Positions 16,873 through 24,746 of a DNA stretch of 64,000 bases are shown here, one piece after another. The notes beneath the pieces were generated by a model. The model was not told where the DNA came from, made no database searches, and worked only from the letters and a program-made list of their open reading frames with translations. Where the stretch lies: NCBI RefSeq assembly GCF_900106995.1, contig NZ_FNOK01000002.1, positions 1 to 64,000 on the forward strand, read 5' to 3'. Positions within the stretch are counted from its first letter, which is position 1, and the number at the start of each line of letters is the position of its first letter. Origin of the DNA: Saccharopolyspora shandongensis. GTDB lineage: Bacteria > Actinomycetota > Actinomycetes > Mycobacteriales > Pseudonocardiaceae. The translations under genes and the position numbers were made by a program.

Positions 16873-16916
16873 CCGTGAGCACTTTGTGCTGCTATAGCGA
16901 CACAAAGTACTCACGG
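16873..16916. terminator. Family-2 hairpin (CTGCTATAGCGA centre)
   Basis: Arms CCGTGAGCACTTTGTG (16873-16888) and CACAAAGTACTCACGG (16901-16916) pair with one mismatch around a centre containing GCTATAGC. GCTGGTCAGG lies immediately left. It sits between convergent genes. Confidence 0.75.
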
Positions 16917-16960
16917 GCTTTCACCAGCAGAAACGGAGCTTTTCGAGGTGTCGCGACGAG

Positions 16961-17401
16961 TCAGTCGCGGAAGACGACCCACTTGAGCATCACGAAGTTG
17001 ATCAGGGTGCCCAGACCCTGGCCCGCGACCCAGCACGCAGTGATCATCCACGGCGTGCCTTCGGCGCCCGTGAGCACGACCAGCAGCTGGTTGGTGCCCC
17101 AGTTCACGAAGAACGTGACGATGTAGACGAGGGCGAAGGCACCGGCCTTGGCCTTCGTGTTGCCGGTGTTCGCGCCCTGGAACGTGAGCTTGCGGTTGAT
17201 CACGTACGACGTGGAAGTGCCGAGGATGAAGCTGATTCCCCTGGACAGCCACACCGGCCAACCGAACACGCCCAGCATCAGCGAGTAGGTGCCGAAGTCG
17301 ATGATGGCGCAGACGCCACCGATCAGAACGAAGCGGAACAGTTGGTTGAAGACGCCTAGGCGCTTCTGTTCGGTCTGGGCTGCGGGTTCGGCCACGGCCA
17401 C
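16961..17401 (-). CDS. GtrA-family membrane protein (candidate DPA flippase)
   Basis: The 146-residue protein has four hydrophobic segments typical of GtrA: FRFVLIGGVCAIIDFGTYSL, an INRKLTF-containing turn after the second segment, and two more helices to residue 146. GtrA proteins are thought to flip polyprenyl-phosphate sugars. This copy sits divergently next to dprE1, as does Rv3789 in M. tuberculosis, so decaprenyl-phosphoryl-arabinose is the likely cargo (inference). GTG 17401 has GAGGTG about five bases upstream; GTG 17395 is possible. A second GtrA gene lies at 33305. Confidence 0.85.
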   Translation of the reverse strand: MAVAEPAAQTEQKRLGVFNQLFRFVLIGGVCAIIDFGTYSLMLGVFGWPVWLSRGISFILGTSTSYVINRKLTFQGANTGNTKAKAGAFALVYIVTFFVNWGTNQLLVVLTGAEGTPWMITACWVAGQGLGTLINFVMLKWVVFRD

Positions 17402-17584
17402 TGGTTCACCTCGGGATCCGACGACAGGGCATTCGGTACCTGGGCACCCGGCTGGACGCCGAGGACGCGGGAGATCGAACTCCACGAACGTCCCGAAGGA
17501 GTGTAGCGATGACGTATCGCACACCGCCGGGGACCGGATGTACCCGCCCGTATCGGCCGCTCCAGCGCGGATAGACTCGGCTGG

Positions 17585-18949
17585 GTGGGATCGGTAAAGG
17601 ACGAGCTTCAGACGCTGACCGGCTGGGGGCGCACCGCGCCCACCAGGGCGCACGTCGTCAGCACCCCGGACGTCGAGGCGATCGCCAAGGCGGTCCGCGA
17701 GGCCGGTGAGCGCGGCGTCATCGCGCGCGGCCTGGGCCGCAGCTACGGCGACCCGTCGCAGAACGCGGGCGGCACCGTCATCGACATGACCGCCCTCGAC
17801 CGGGTGCACCAGATCGACGTCGACAACGCGATCGTCGTCGTCGACGCGGGCGTGTCGCTGGACACGCTGATGCGCCGGCTGCTGCCGCACGGCCTGTGGA
17901 TCCCGGTGCTGCCGGGCACCCGCCAGGTCACCATCGGCGGCGCCATCGGCTCGGACATCCACGGCAAGAACCACCACTCGCAGGGCTCGTTCGGCAGCCA
18001 CGTGCTGTCGCTGGACCTGCTCACCGCCGACGGCGAGGTCCGCACGCTGACCCCGGACGGCGAGGGCGCCGAGCTGTTCTGGGCCACGGTCGGCGGCATG
18101 GGCCTGACCGGCATCATCACCAGGGCGACGATCAAGCTCAAGCGCGTCGAGACCGCGTACTTCCTGGTCGACAACGTGCAGACGAAGAACCTCGACGAGC
18201 TGATCGAGCACTTCACCGACGGCTCGGACGACAACTACGTCTACTCGGTCGCCTGGTTCGACTCGCTGGCCCGCGGCGACAAGCTGGGCCGCGCGCTGCT
18301 GACCCGCGGCAACTCGGCCCGGATCGAGGACCTGCCGAAGAAGCTGCGCAAGGATCCGCTGAAGTTCAACGCGCCGCAGCTGATGACCGCCCCACCGGTC
18401 TTCCCCAACGGCCTGGTCAACAAGCTCACCATCACCGCGTTCAACGAGGTCTGGTACCGCAAGGCACCGACGAAGTTCGGCCTCGTGCAGAACATCACCC
18501 AGTTCTTCCACCCGCTGGACCTCGTCGGCGAGTGGAACCGGGTCTACGGCCCGAACGGCTTCCTGCAGTACCAGTTCATGGTGCCCTTCGGGCAGGAGGC
18601 GATGTTCCGCCGCTCGATCGACAAGATCAGCTCGTCCGGCCACGTGTCGTTCCTGAACGTGCTCAAGACCTTCGGCGAGGGCAACCAGGCGCCGATGTCG
18701 TTCCCGCGCAAGGGCTGGACGCTGACCGTCGACATCCCGATCACGCCGGGCCTGGACCGGCTGTGCCAGGAGCTCGACGAGATGGTGCTGGGCGCGGGCG
18801 GCCGGTTGTACCTGGCCAAGGAGTCCCGTACATCGGCCGAGATGATCGAGCAGATGTACCCGCGGATCGAGGAGTGGCGGAAGATCCGCGCCTCGGTCGA
18901 CCCGGAGGGCATCTTCCGCTCCGACCTCTCCCGGAGGCTCAGTCTCTGA
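17585..18949 (+). CDS. dprE1: Decaprenylphosphoryl-beta-D-ribose oxidase DprE1, copy 1 (Thr at the drug-target cysteine)
   Basis: The 454-residue FAD enzyme oxidises the 2'-OH of decaprenyl-phosphoryl-ribose. The FAD-domain motif [15 protein letters not shown] is near 48-62, the active-site segment [13 protein letters not shown] is near 124-136, and a catalytic-type Lys lies in [12 protein letters not shown]. The segment holding Cys387 of the M. tuberculosis enzyme (VCVDFP type) reads [14 protein letters not shown] here, with Thr381 replacing Cys. That cysteine is where benzothiazinones bind covalently. It is followed with a one-base stop/start overlap by a second dprE1, suggesting tandem duplication. 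Start GTG 17585 is short of upstream alternatives. Confidence 0.9.
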   Translation: MGSVKDELQTLTGWGRTAPTRAHVVSTPDVEAIAKAVREAGERGVIARGLGRSYGDPSQNAGGTVIDMTALDRVHQIDVDNAIVVVDAGVSLDTLMRRLLPHGLWIPVLPGTRQVTIGGAIGSDIHGKNHHSQGSFGSHVLSLDLLTADGEVRTLTPDGEGAELFWATVGGMGLTGIITRATIKLKRVETAYFLVDNVQTKNLDELIEHFTDGSDDNYVYSVAWFDSLARGDKLGRALLTRGNSARIEDLPKKLRKDPLKFNAPQLMTAPPVFPNGLVNKLTITAFNEVWYRKAPTKFGLVQNITQFFHPLDLVGEWNRVYGPNGFLQYQFMVPFGQEAMFRRSIDKISSSGHVSFLNVLKTFGEGNQAPMSFPRKGWTLTVDIPITPGLDRLCQELDEMVLGAGGRLYLAKESRTSAEMIEQMYPRIEEWRKIRASVDPEGIFRSDLSRRLSL

Positions 18950-20310
18950 TGACCGCGTTCAAAACCAAGGAACTCTTCGGCTGGGGCCGCACCGCGCCGA
19001 CGCAGGCGCGCGTGCTGAGCACCCCCGACGTCGGGAAGATCGTCGAGGCGGTGCGCAAGGCCGACGAGCGCGGCGTCCTCGCCCGCGGACTGGGCCGCAG
19101 CTACGGCGACGTCGCGCAGAACGCCGGCGGTGTGGTCGTCGACATGACCCGGCTGAACCGGATCCACGACATCGACCCGGACACCGCGGTCGTGGACGTG
19201 GACGCCGGTGTCAGCCTGGACCAGCTGATGAGGGCGGCGCTGCCGCACGGCCTGTGGGTACCGGTGCTGCCGGGCACCCGGCAGGTGACCATCGGCGGCG
19301 CCATCGCCAACGACATCCACGGCAAGAACCACCACAGCGCGGGCAGCTTCGGCAACCACGTGCTGTCGATGGACCTGCTCACCGCGGACGGGCAGGTCCG
19401 GACCGTGACGCCGGACGGCGACGAGTCGGACCTGTTCTGGGCGACCGTCGCGGGCATCGGCCTCACCGGCATCATCGTCCGGGCCAAGATCAAGATGACC
19501 CGGACCGAGACCGCGTACTTCGTGGCCGACCTCGAGCGCACCGACAACCTCGACGAGACGCTGGAGCTGGTCAGCAACGGTTCCGAGGACAAGTACACGT
19601 ACTCCTCGGGCTGGTTCGACGCCATCTCCACCGGCCCCAAGCTGGGCCGCGCCGCGTTCAGCCGCGGCTCGCTGGCCAAGCTGGACGAGCTGCCGCCGAA
19701 GCTGCGCGCGGACCCGCTGAAGTTCGACGCGCCCAAGCTGGCGACGCTGCCCGACGTGTTCCCCAACGGGCTGGCCAACAAGCTGACCTTCAGCGCGCTC
19801 GGCGAGGCGTGGTTCCGCAAGTCGCCCAAGCGCAAGCTCGGCGTGGTGGAGAACCTGACCGCCTTCTACCACCCGCTGGACATGTTCGGCGAGTGGAACC
19901 GGGCCTACGGCTCCAAGGGCTTCCTCCAGTACCAGTTCAGCACGCCGCTGAACGCGCACGAGGACCTGCGCCGGATCCTGCTGCGGATCGCGCACTCCGG
20001 GCACTACTCGTTCCTCAACGTCTTCAAGCAGATGGGCGAGGGCAACCGGGCGCCGCTGTCGTTCCCGCACCCCGGCTGGATGGTCTGCGTCGACTTCCCG
20101 ATCAAGCCGGGCCTCTCCCGGCTGTGCGCCGATCTCGACGAGATGGTGCTCGGCATCGGCGGTCGGCTCTACACCGCGAAGGACTCGCGGACCACGGCGG
20201 AGACGTTCCACAAGATGTATCCGCGAGTCGACGAGTTCCGCAAGATTCGCCAATCCGTTGACCCCGAAGGCATTTTCGCTTCAGACATGAGCCGGAGGCT
20301 TGAGCTGTGA
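18949..20310 (+). CDS. dprE1: Decaprenylphosphoryl-beta-D-ribose oxidase DprE1, copy 2 (Cys retained)
   Basis: The 453-residue paralogue is collinear with copy 1. It keeps [28 protein letters not shown] and [12 protein letters not shown], and has Cys380 in [14 protein letters not shown], the position attacked by benzothiazinones. It looks closer to the mycobacterial enzyme than copy 1 does. ATG 18949 overlaps the stop of copy 1 (TGATG), and its own stop overlaps the dprE2 start, so the three genes form a tightly coupled operon. With DprE2 it epimerises DPR to DPA, the donor for the Emb enzymes. Confidence 0.92.
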   Translation: MTAFKTKELFGWGRTAPTQARVLSTPDVGKIVEAVRKADERGVLARGLGRSYGDVAQNAGGVVVDMTRLNRIHDIDPDTAVVDVDAGVSLDQLMRAALPHGLWVPVLPGTRQVTIGGAIANDIHGKNHHSAGSFGNHVLSMDLLTADGQVRTVTPDGDESDLFWATVAGIGLTGIIVRAKIKMTRTETAYFVADLERTDNLDETLELVSNGSEDKYTYSSGWFDAISTGPKLGRAAFSRGSLAKLDELPPKLRADPLKFDAPKLATLPDVFPNGLANKLTFSALGEAWFRKSPKRKLGVVENLTAFYHPLDMFGEWNRAYGSKGFLQYQFSTPLNAHEDLRRILLRIAHSGHYSFLNVFKQMGEGNRAPLSFPHPGWMVCVDFPIKPGLSRLCADLDEMVLGIGGRLYTAKDSRTTAETFHKMYPRVDEFRKIRQSVDPEGIFASDMSRRLEL

Positions 20311-21068
20311 TCGACGCCGTTGGAAACCCCCAGTCCCTGCTCGTCCTCGGCGGGACCTCCGACATCGCTTTGGCGACGGCGCAGAAGTACGCCGAGCAGC
20401 GCCCGTTGCGCATCATCCTCGCGGACCGCCCGGAGGAGCAGGAGCGCTTGGACCAGGCCGCCGAGCGGCTGCGCAAGACCGGCAGCACGGTGTCGATCCT
20501 GACGTTCGACGCCCGCAAGCCGGAGACGCACGCCGAGGTCATCGACAAGGCCTTCGCCGACGGAGACGTCGACGTCACGCTGATCGCCTTCGGCATCCAG
20601 GGCGACAACGAGAAGGGCTGGAGCGACGTCGAGGCGGCCCGCGCGGTGGCCGACATCAACTACACGGCCCCGGTGTCGCTGGGCGTGCTGCTGGCCTCGA
20701 AGCTGCGCAAGCAGGGCCACGGCAACATCGCGGTGATGTCCTCCCCCGCCGGTGAGCGCGCGCGGCGGTCGAACTTCGTCTACGGCTCCTCGAAGGCCGG
20801 CCTGGACGTGTTCTTCTCCGGCCTGGGCTACGCGCTGGAGGAACACGGCGTCAAGGTGACCGTCGTGCGGCCGAACTTCACCCACACCAAGCTCACCGAG
20901 GGCATGAAGGCCGCGCCGATGGCGAACACCCCGGAAAGCGTCGCCGAGGTGATCGTGAACGGCGTCCGCAAGGGCAGCCCGCTGGTGTACGCCCCCGCGC
21001 AGTTCCGGTTCGTGATGTCGATCCTGCGGCACGTGCCGCGCGCCATCTTCCGCCGCCTGCCGATCTGA
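20307..21068 (+). CDS. dprE2: Decaprenylphosphoryl-D-2-keto-erythro-pentose reductase DprE2
   Basis: The 253-residue short-chain dehydrogenase has the NAD(P) site GGTSDIA (about 14-20) and the catalytic Ser-Tyr-Lys set in [24 protein letters not shown], quoted here as SSPAG and YGSSK. A C-terminal membrane-associating helix is typical of DprE2. It reduces the keto intermediate made by DprE1 to decaprenyl-phosphoryl-arabinose. GTG 20307 overlaps the stop of dprE1 copy 2. A strong terminator follows. Confidence 0.92.
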   Translation: MIDAVGNPQSLLVLGGTSDIALATAQKYAEQRPLRIILADRPEEQERLDQAAERLRKTGSTVSILTFDARKPETHAEVIDKAFADGDVDVTLIAFGIQGDNEKGWSDVEAARAVADINYTAPVSLGVLLASKLRKQGHGNIAVMSSPAGERARRSNFVYGSSKAGLDVFFSGLGYALEEHGVKVTVVRPNFTHTKLTEGMKAAPMANTPESVAEVIVNGVRKGSPLVYAPAQFRFVMSILRHVPRAIFRRLPI

Positions 21069-21078
21069 TCGGTTTTCC

Positions 21079-21112
21079 GCGGGGCCGCCGGAGTCGTCTC
21101 CGGCGGCCCCGC
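21079..21112 (+). terminator. Terminator of the dprE1-dprE1-dprE2 operon
   Basis: Perfect 15-bp arms (GCGGGGCCGCCGGAG and complement) with a TCGT loop start ten bases after the dprE2 stop. Confidence 0.85.
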
Positions 21113-21486
21113 TCTGCTTCCCTCGGCACATATCCGCAGGTCAGGTCTCGCGGCCGGGCCGGGCGGTAAAGATGGGCGCAGAAATTTCGCTTTGGAAGCA
21201 ACGTTTCGACGCTCTCCGGCGATCATCGATGTGACGACGCCGTTAAGGCGTTCCGTCCGATATGTGACTTCCCGACGCGCTTCGCGCAGAGGAAGCGCGG
21301 ATGCCCGGCGAAGTGGGGTTCATCGGGTGCCCGTGTCCGTGGGTCCTCCACCTGCCCATTACGCCTGGAGGACCCACGGAACGCTCTGTTCCCGCCCGTC
21401 GGTCCGTTCAGGGGAAAACATCGAGCCCGGGCAACCTGCGGGGGTCTTCCGGCGATCACCAGATGACCTGACCGAAAGGGTTGCGA
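21113..21486 (+). promoter_or_regulatory. Long leader region before the LGFP protein gene, with a hairpin
   Basis: This 374-base stretch has no coding frame I trust. It holds a perfect 15-bp hairpin at 21336-21380 (TCCGTGGGTCCTCCA and complement, 15-base loop) about 100 bases before the start codon. The last 60 bases are rich in short GC-rich inverted repeats. It probably contains the promoter and leader of the LGFP gene. A known riboswitch class could not be recognised. Confidence 0.4.
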
Positions 21487-22788
21487 GTGAACGTCAAACG
21501 ACTCGTGGCGGCCGTGACCGCCACCGCAGCGATCATCGGGCTGGCCACCGCCGCACCGGCGGTCGCACAGACCGAACCGACGACCTCGGCGCCGAGCACG
21601 TCCGCCGAGATCCCGAGCGAACCGACCACCTCGGCGCCGGTCGAACCGACGACATCAGCGCCGGTCGAACCGACGACATCAGCGCCCGTCGAACCGACGA
21701 CATCGGCTCCTGCTGAGCCGACGACATCGGCGCCGGGTGAGGCCGATCCGGGCGAGGGCGCGATCCAGCAGCGCTACGAATCGATGTCCGCCGAGGAGAA
21801 GGCGCAGGTCGGCGCGCCCACCGGGCAGGAGGTCGTCGAGGACGAGGGCCTGCGCTGGCAGGACTTCGAGCACGCCCGCTTCTACTGGACTCCCGACACC
21901 GACGTGACCGTCGTGCGCGGGATGATCTATCTGGGGTTCCTGGAGCGCGGCGGGCACGACAGGCTGGGCGTGCCGATCACCGACGAGCTGGCCAGCAGCG
22001 GGGGCGGCCGGTACAGCGACTTCCTGACCCGCGACGGCGTGATCCACTCGGCCATCTACTGGTCGACGCGCACCGGCGGGCACCTGGTCACCGGCCCGAT
22101 CCTGGAGCACTTCCGCGAGCTCGGCGAGGACGCCCGCTTCGGCTACCCGGCGACCGACACGCGGCTCACCCCGGACGGTTTCGGCGCCTACAACCACTTC
22201 CTCACGCCGAACGCCCAGCACGAGAACGCGTCGATCTACTGGACGCAGCCGTCCGGCGCGAACGCGGTGCAGGGCGCGATCCGGGAGAAGTGGGCGGCCA
22301 CCGGCTGGGAGCGCGGCCCGCTGGGCTTCCCGGTCACCGACGAACTGTCCACACCGGACGGTGTGGGGCGCTACAACCGGTTCAACGGCGACGGCCGCTT
22401 CCCGGCCGGGATCGTGTGGAGCCCGCAGACCGGCGCGCACTCGGTGCAGGGCGTGATCGCGCAGCGCTACATCGAGCTGAGCGGCCCGGCGGGCGTGCTC
22501 GGCTACCCGACCACCGATGAGCTCGGCACGCCCGACGGGCGGGGCCGCTTCAACCACTTCACCGGCACCGGCGGGGCGTCGATCTACTGGACGCCGCAGA
22601 CCGGCGCGCACGAGGTGTACGGCGGCATCCGCGCCCGCTGGTCGCAGCTCGGCTGGGAGCGCTCGTACCTGGGCTACCCGGTGACGGGCGAGCACGACGT
22701 CCCGAAGGGCCGGGCGAGCGATTTCGAGCACGGCTTCATCGAGTGGCACCGCGACTCCGGCGCGGTCGTCGACGTCCCGAAGGGCTGA
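21487..22788 (+). CDS. Secreted LGFP-repeat cell-wall protein
   Basis: The 433-residue protein has a signal peptide (about 1-28), then an array of EPTTSAPV octapeptides (45-83), and then at least five LGFP repeats of about 53 residues. The repeats are marked by LGVPITDEL, FGYPATDTRL, LGFPVTDEL, LGYPTTDEL and LGYPVTGEH, each with a YW-containing strand. LGFP repeats are found in corynebacterial cell-surface proteins and are thought to bind the arabinogalactan wall. No catalytic domain is fused to them. GTG 21487 has AAGGG six bases upstream; TTG 21481 is an alternative. Its place after the DPA genes supports a cell-envelope role. Confidence 0.85.
   Translation: MNVKRLVAAVTATAAIIGLATAAPAVAQTEPTTSAPSTSAEIPSEPTTSAPVEPTTSAPVEPTTSAPVEPTTSAPAEPTTSAPGEADPGEGAIQQRYESMSAEEKAQVGAPTGQEVVEDEGLRWQDFEHARFYWTPDTDVTVVRGMIYLGFLERGGHDRLGVPITDELASSGGGRYSDFLTRDGVIHSAIYWSTRTGGHLVTGPILEHFRELGEDARFGYPATDTRLTPDGFGAYNHFLTPNAQHENASIYWTQPSGANAVQGAIREKWAATGWERGPLGFPVTDELSTPDGVGRYNRFNGDGRFPAGIVWSPQTGAHSVQGVIAQRYIELSGPAGVLGYPTTDELGTPDGRGRFNHFTGTGGASIYWTPQTGAHEVYGGIRARWSQLGWERSYLGYPVTGEHDVPKGRASDFEHGFIEWHRDSGAVVDVPKG
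21619..21735 (+). repeat. 24-bp tandem repeat encoding EPTTSAPV, about 5 units
   Basis: Five near-identical units of GTCGAACCGACGACATCAGC-type sequence encode the linker between signal peptide and LGFP domains. A separate related unit lies at 21574. Such arrays change length easily by slippage. Confidence 0.85.
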
Positions 22789-22832
22789 GCAGGGGCGCCC
22801 GAGCCGGGCGTCCGCAGTCAGCGTGACCGCAG

Positions 22833-23174
22833 TCAGTGTGCCCGCCGAGGCAATACCCCTGGGGATCCAACGCGCCTCGGCGGGCGCACATCGATCGGCA
22901 CCGGTGCCCGCGCCGCCCCGCGTTCCAGGACGGCGAGGGCCAACCGGTGGCAGAGCACGTCGATGTTCCGCATGTGGTGACGGCCCCGATCCGGGTCCTC
23001 GGCCGGCCACGCGATGTCTTCCGACTCCTCTCCTGCGTTTTGGCGCAACTGCCAGACGCTCAAGGTGCCGGGCCCGGAGTGCGCGTGCTGACCGGTCCCG
23101 CCGCGCAGCGGCATGACCCCGAGCCCGGCCAGCACCACGAGCGCGGCCACGGATATCCAGACGGCGCCGATCAT
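22833..23174 (-). CDS. Small single-pass membrane protein, unknown
   Basis: The 113-residue protein starts at ATG 23174, overlapping the stop of the upstream zinc-finger gene by four bases. One membrane segment (MIGAVWISVAALVVLAGLGV) covers the N-terminus. The rest is polar, with a basic Arg/His stretch and the helix IDVLCHRLALAVLERGAA. No family is recognised. Translational coupling to its neighbour suggests they act together; both face away from the XRE regulator gene. Confidence 0.5.
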   Translation of the reverse strand: MIGAVWISVAALVVLAGLGVMPLRGGTGQHAHSGPGTLSVWQLRQNAGEESEDIAWPAEDPDRGRHHMRNIDVLCHRLALAVLERGAARAPVPIDVRPPRRVGSPGVLPRRAH

Positions 23175-23404
23175 TCCGGCCCCCGTTCCCGAGCATCGCG
23201 AAGTTCTCGCGCCTTGGCCATGCAGAACTCGCAGGTCGGATCGAGCCAGTCCACTTCGGACGGATCGGCCAATGTGATGGTGCCCCCGCAGACGGTCTCG
23301 CGGGTCTGCCCGGCCCGAGGCAGCTCGGGAGGCCACAGCGCATGCCGCCGACCCCCATGGGGCCGCCAGTAGACAACGGGCCCGACCGAAGAAATTCCGA
23401 ACAT
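23171..23404 (-). CDS. Small zinc-finger-like protein
   Basis: The 77-residue protein starts at ATG 23404 with a strong GGGAGG six bases upstream. His22 and a Cys-x-x-Cys knuckle (DPTCEFCMAKA) with an upstream Cys (TVCGGTITL) suggest one zinc site. Small proteins of this kind are common beside XRE/DUF397 genes in Pseudonocardiaceae. The function is not known. It forms a two-gene unit with the membrane protein that follows. Confidence 0.6.
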   Translation of the reverse strand: MFGISSVGPVVYWRPHGGRRHALWPPELPRAGQTRETVCGGTITLADPSEVDWLDPTCEFCMAKARELRDARERGPE

Positions 23405-23623
23405 GGTTGCCTCCCAAGGAAAATGTGAACGAAATTGGGGAAAGACGGCGGCCCGGCCGGGGGAAGGGAGCAACAACTCACACGGGCCGCCGTCTAGGTC
23501 AACAATAGAAGTTGCAGTTTCTCGTACGCATTTACACAGTTGGGTGATCATGGTTGCCAACTGCCGAGAAACTGCCGAAAAATTGCTACTTGAAAGGAAA
23601 TTCGCCGCCGAAAGGGCATACCG
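23405..23623. promoter_or_regulatory. Divergent promoter region between the zinc-finger pair and the XRE gene
   Basis: This 219-base region is markedly more AT-rich than its surroundings (runs such as GAAAATGTGAACGAAATTGG and CGAAAAATTGCTACTTG). It must contain the promoters of both divergent units and possibly the operator of the XRE regulator. I do not see a single convincing operator palindrome. Confidence 0.45.
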
Positions 23624-24463
23624 ATGCCGACGACCAGCCCGCCTGTCGCCCGCCTTCAGCTAGGCCAGCTACTGCGCAAGCTGCGCGAGAAGTCAGGCAA
23701 GACGCAGGACGCAGCAGCCGAGATCCTCGAATGCCAGAAGCCCCGCATCAGCAAGATCGAAACCGGCAAGGCCACGATCAGCGCCGGTGACGTCCGCCTG
23801 CTGATCGACCTCTACGGTGCCGACGAAGCCACCGGCGAGACAGTCGCGCAACTCGCGCGCGAAGCCCGAAAGCGCAGCACCGCCCGCGTTCCGGACTGGG
23901 CCCAGCGCTATGTCGCTTTGGAGAGCATCTCGTCCTCGATACAGGTCTACGAGCCTGAACTCATCCCTGGGCTCATCCAGACCGAGAACTACACGCGAGC
24001 GATCACGCAGGCGGCAGACCCAGAACGGAGCGAGGACGAAGTCGAACGACTGGCGGCGGTCCGAACGGAGCGCAAGTCTCTGATTCGCGGCAAGAACCCG
24101 GTGCAACTCTCAGTAGTGCTGAACGAGGCGGCACTGCGTCGTACGGTCGGCGGTGCCGAGATCATGATCGAACAGCTCAAGCACCTACTTGAGGTCGCAG
24201 AGCTGCCGAACGTCACGCTCCAGGTCCTCCCCTTCAGCGCAGGAGCGCACGCCGCGATGGGCTCATCGTTCTACGTTCTCGAAATCCAACGCCCCGCAAA
24301 GGCGACCGTGGTCTACCTCGAATCGCTGACCAGCGGCGACTACGTGGACAACGCCGCACAGATCGAGCGGTACGCGCTGGTGTTCAAACAGCTCCAGGTT
24401 TCCTCTTCCCAGGAAACTGAGACTGCCGCTACCCTCGAAAGGGTGATCAAAGACCTCACGTAG
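23624..24463 (+). CDS. XRE-family regulator with DUF5753-type C-terminal domain
   Basis: The 279-residue protein has an N-terminal helix-turn-helix (about 12-65: LGQLLRKLREKSGKTQDAAA and PRISKIETGKATIS). It is followed by the DUF5753 domain with the hallmark stretch YEPELIPGLIQTENYTRAI (near 110-128) and LQVLPFSAGAHAAMGSSF. These regulators are almost always paired with a small DUF397 protein, as seen 17 bases downstream, and resemble the WhiJ/BldB-type developmental systems of Streptomyces. Codon use is less GC-biased than the cell-wall genes, which fits an accessory island. Confidence 0.88.
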   Translation: MPTTSPPVARLQLGQLLRKLREKSGKTQDAAAEILECQKPRISKIETGKATISAGDVRLLIDLYGADEATGETVAQLAREARKRSTARVPDWAQRYVALESISSSIQVYEPELIPGLIQTENYTRAITQAADPERSEDEVERLAAVRTERKSLIRGKNPVQLSVVLNEAALRRTVGGAEIMIEQLKHLLEVAELPNVTLQVLPFSAGAHAAMGSSFYVLEIQRPAKATVVYLESLTSGDYVDNAAQIERYALVFKQLQVSSSQETETAATLERVIKDLT

Positions 24464-24480
24464 CGAGGGAGTGGTACGGA

Positions 24481-24675
24481 GTGCAGGACTACGACTTATC
24501 TCGGGCAACGTGGCGCAAATCCAGCCGCAGCAACGGCAACGGCGGAGCCTGCGTCGAAGTTGCAGTGACACCGGAAGTCGTGGGAGTCCGCGACACCAAG
24601 GACCGCAACGGCGGCACCCTGACATTCGCTCCCGACCAGTGGCACACCTTCCTGACAAGCCTCACGCGCGGCTAG
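24481..24675 (+). CDS. DUF397 small protein, partner of the XRE regulator
   Basis: The 64-residue protein carries the DUF397 hallmarks WRKSSRSNGNGGACVEVA and VGVRDTKDRNGGTLTF, here matching 11-28 and 36-51, and an ending FLTSLTRG. DUF397 proteins are encoded directly after XRE-DUF5753 regulators and are proposed to control them. GTG 24481 begins 17 bases after the regulator stop. A hairpin terminator follows within ten bases. Confidence 0.9.
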   Translation: MQDYDLSRATWRKSSRSNGNGGACVEVAVTPEVVGVRDTKDRNGGTLTFAPDQWHTFLTSLTRG

Positions 24676-24680
24676 TAGGT

Positions 24681-24722
24681 CGTGAGTGAAAAAGGGGGTT
24701 CTTACCCACTTTTTCACTCACG
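24681..24722. terminator. Terminator after the XRE-DUF397 operon
   Basis: Perfect 14-bp arms CGTGAGTGAAAAAG and CTTTTTCACTCACG are followed by CTGACCAGC, the tag that also flanks the family-2 hairpins. It lies between convergent genes. Confidence 0.8.
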
Positions 24723-24746
24723 ATCCCTGACCAGCACAAACTGCGC

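Noticed and set aside
21380-21480. Possible cyclic-di-AMP (ydaO) riboswitch before the LGFP gene
   Set aside because: Actinobacterial wall genes often have one, but I could not match the conserved core segments or stems with any confidence; only generic GC-rich inverted repeats are visible.
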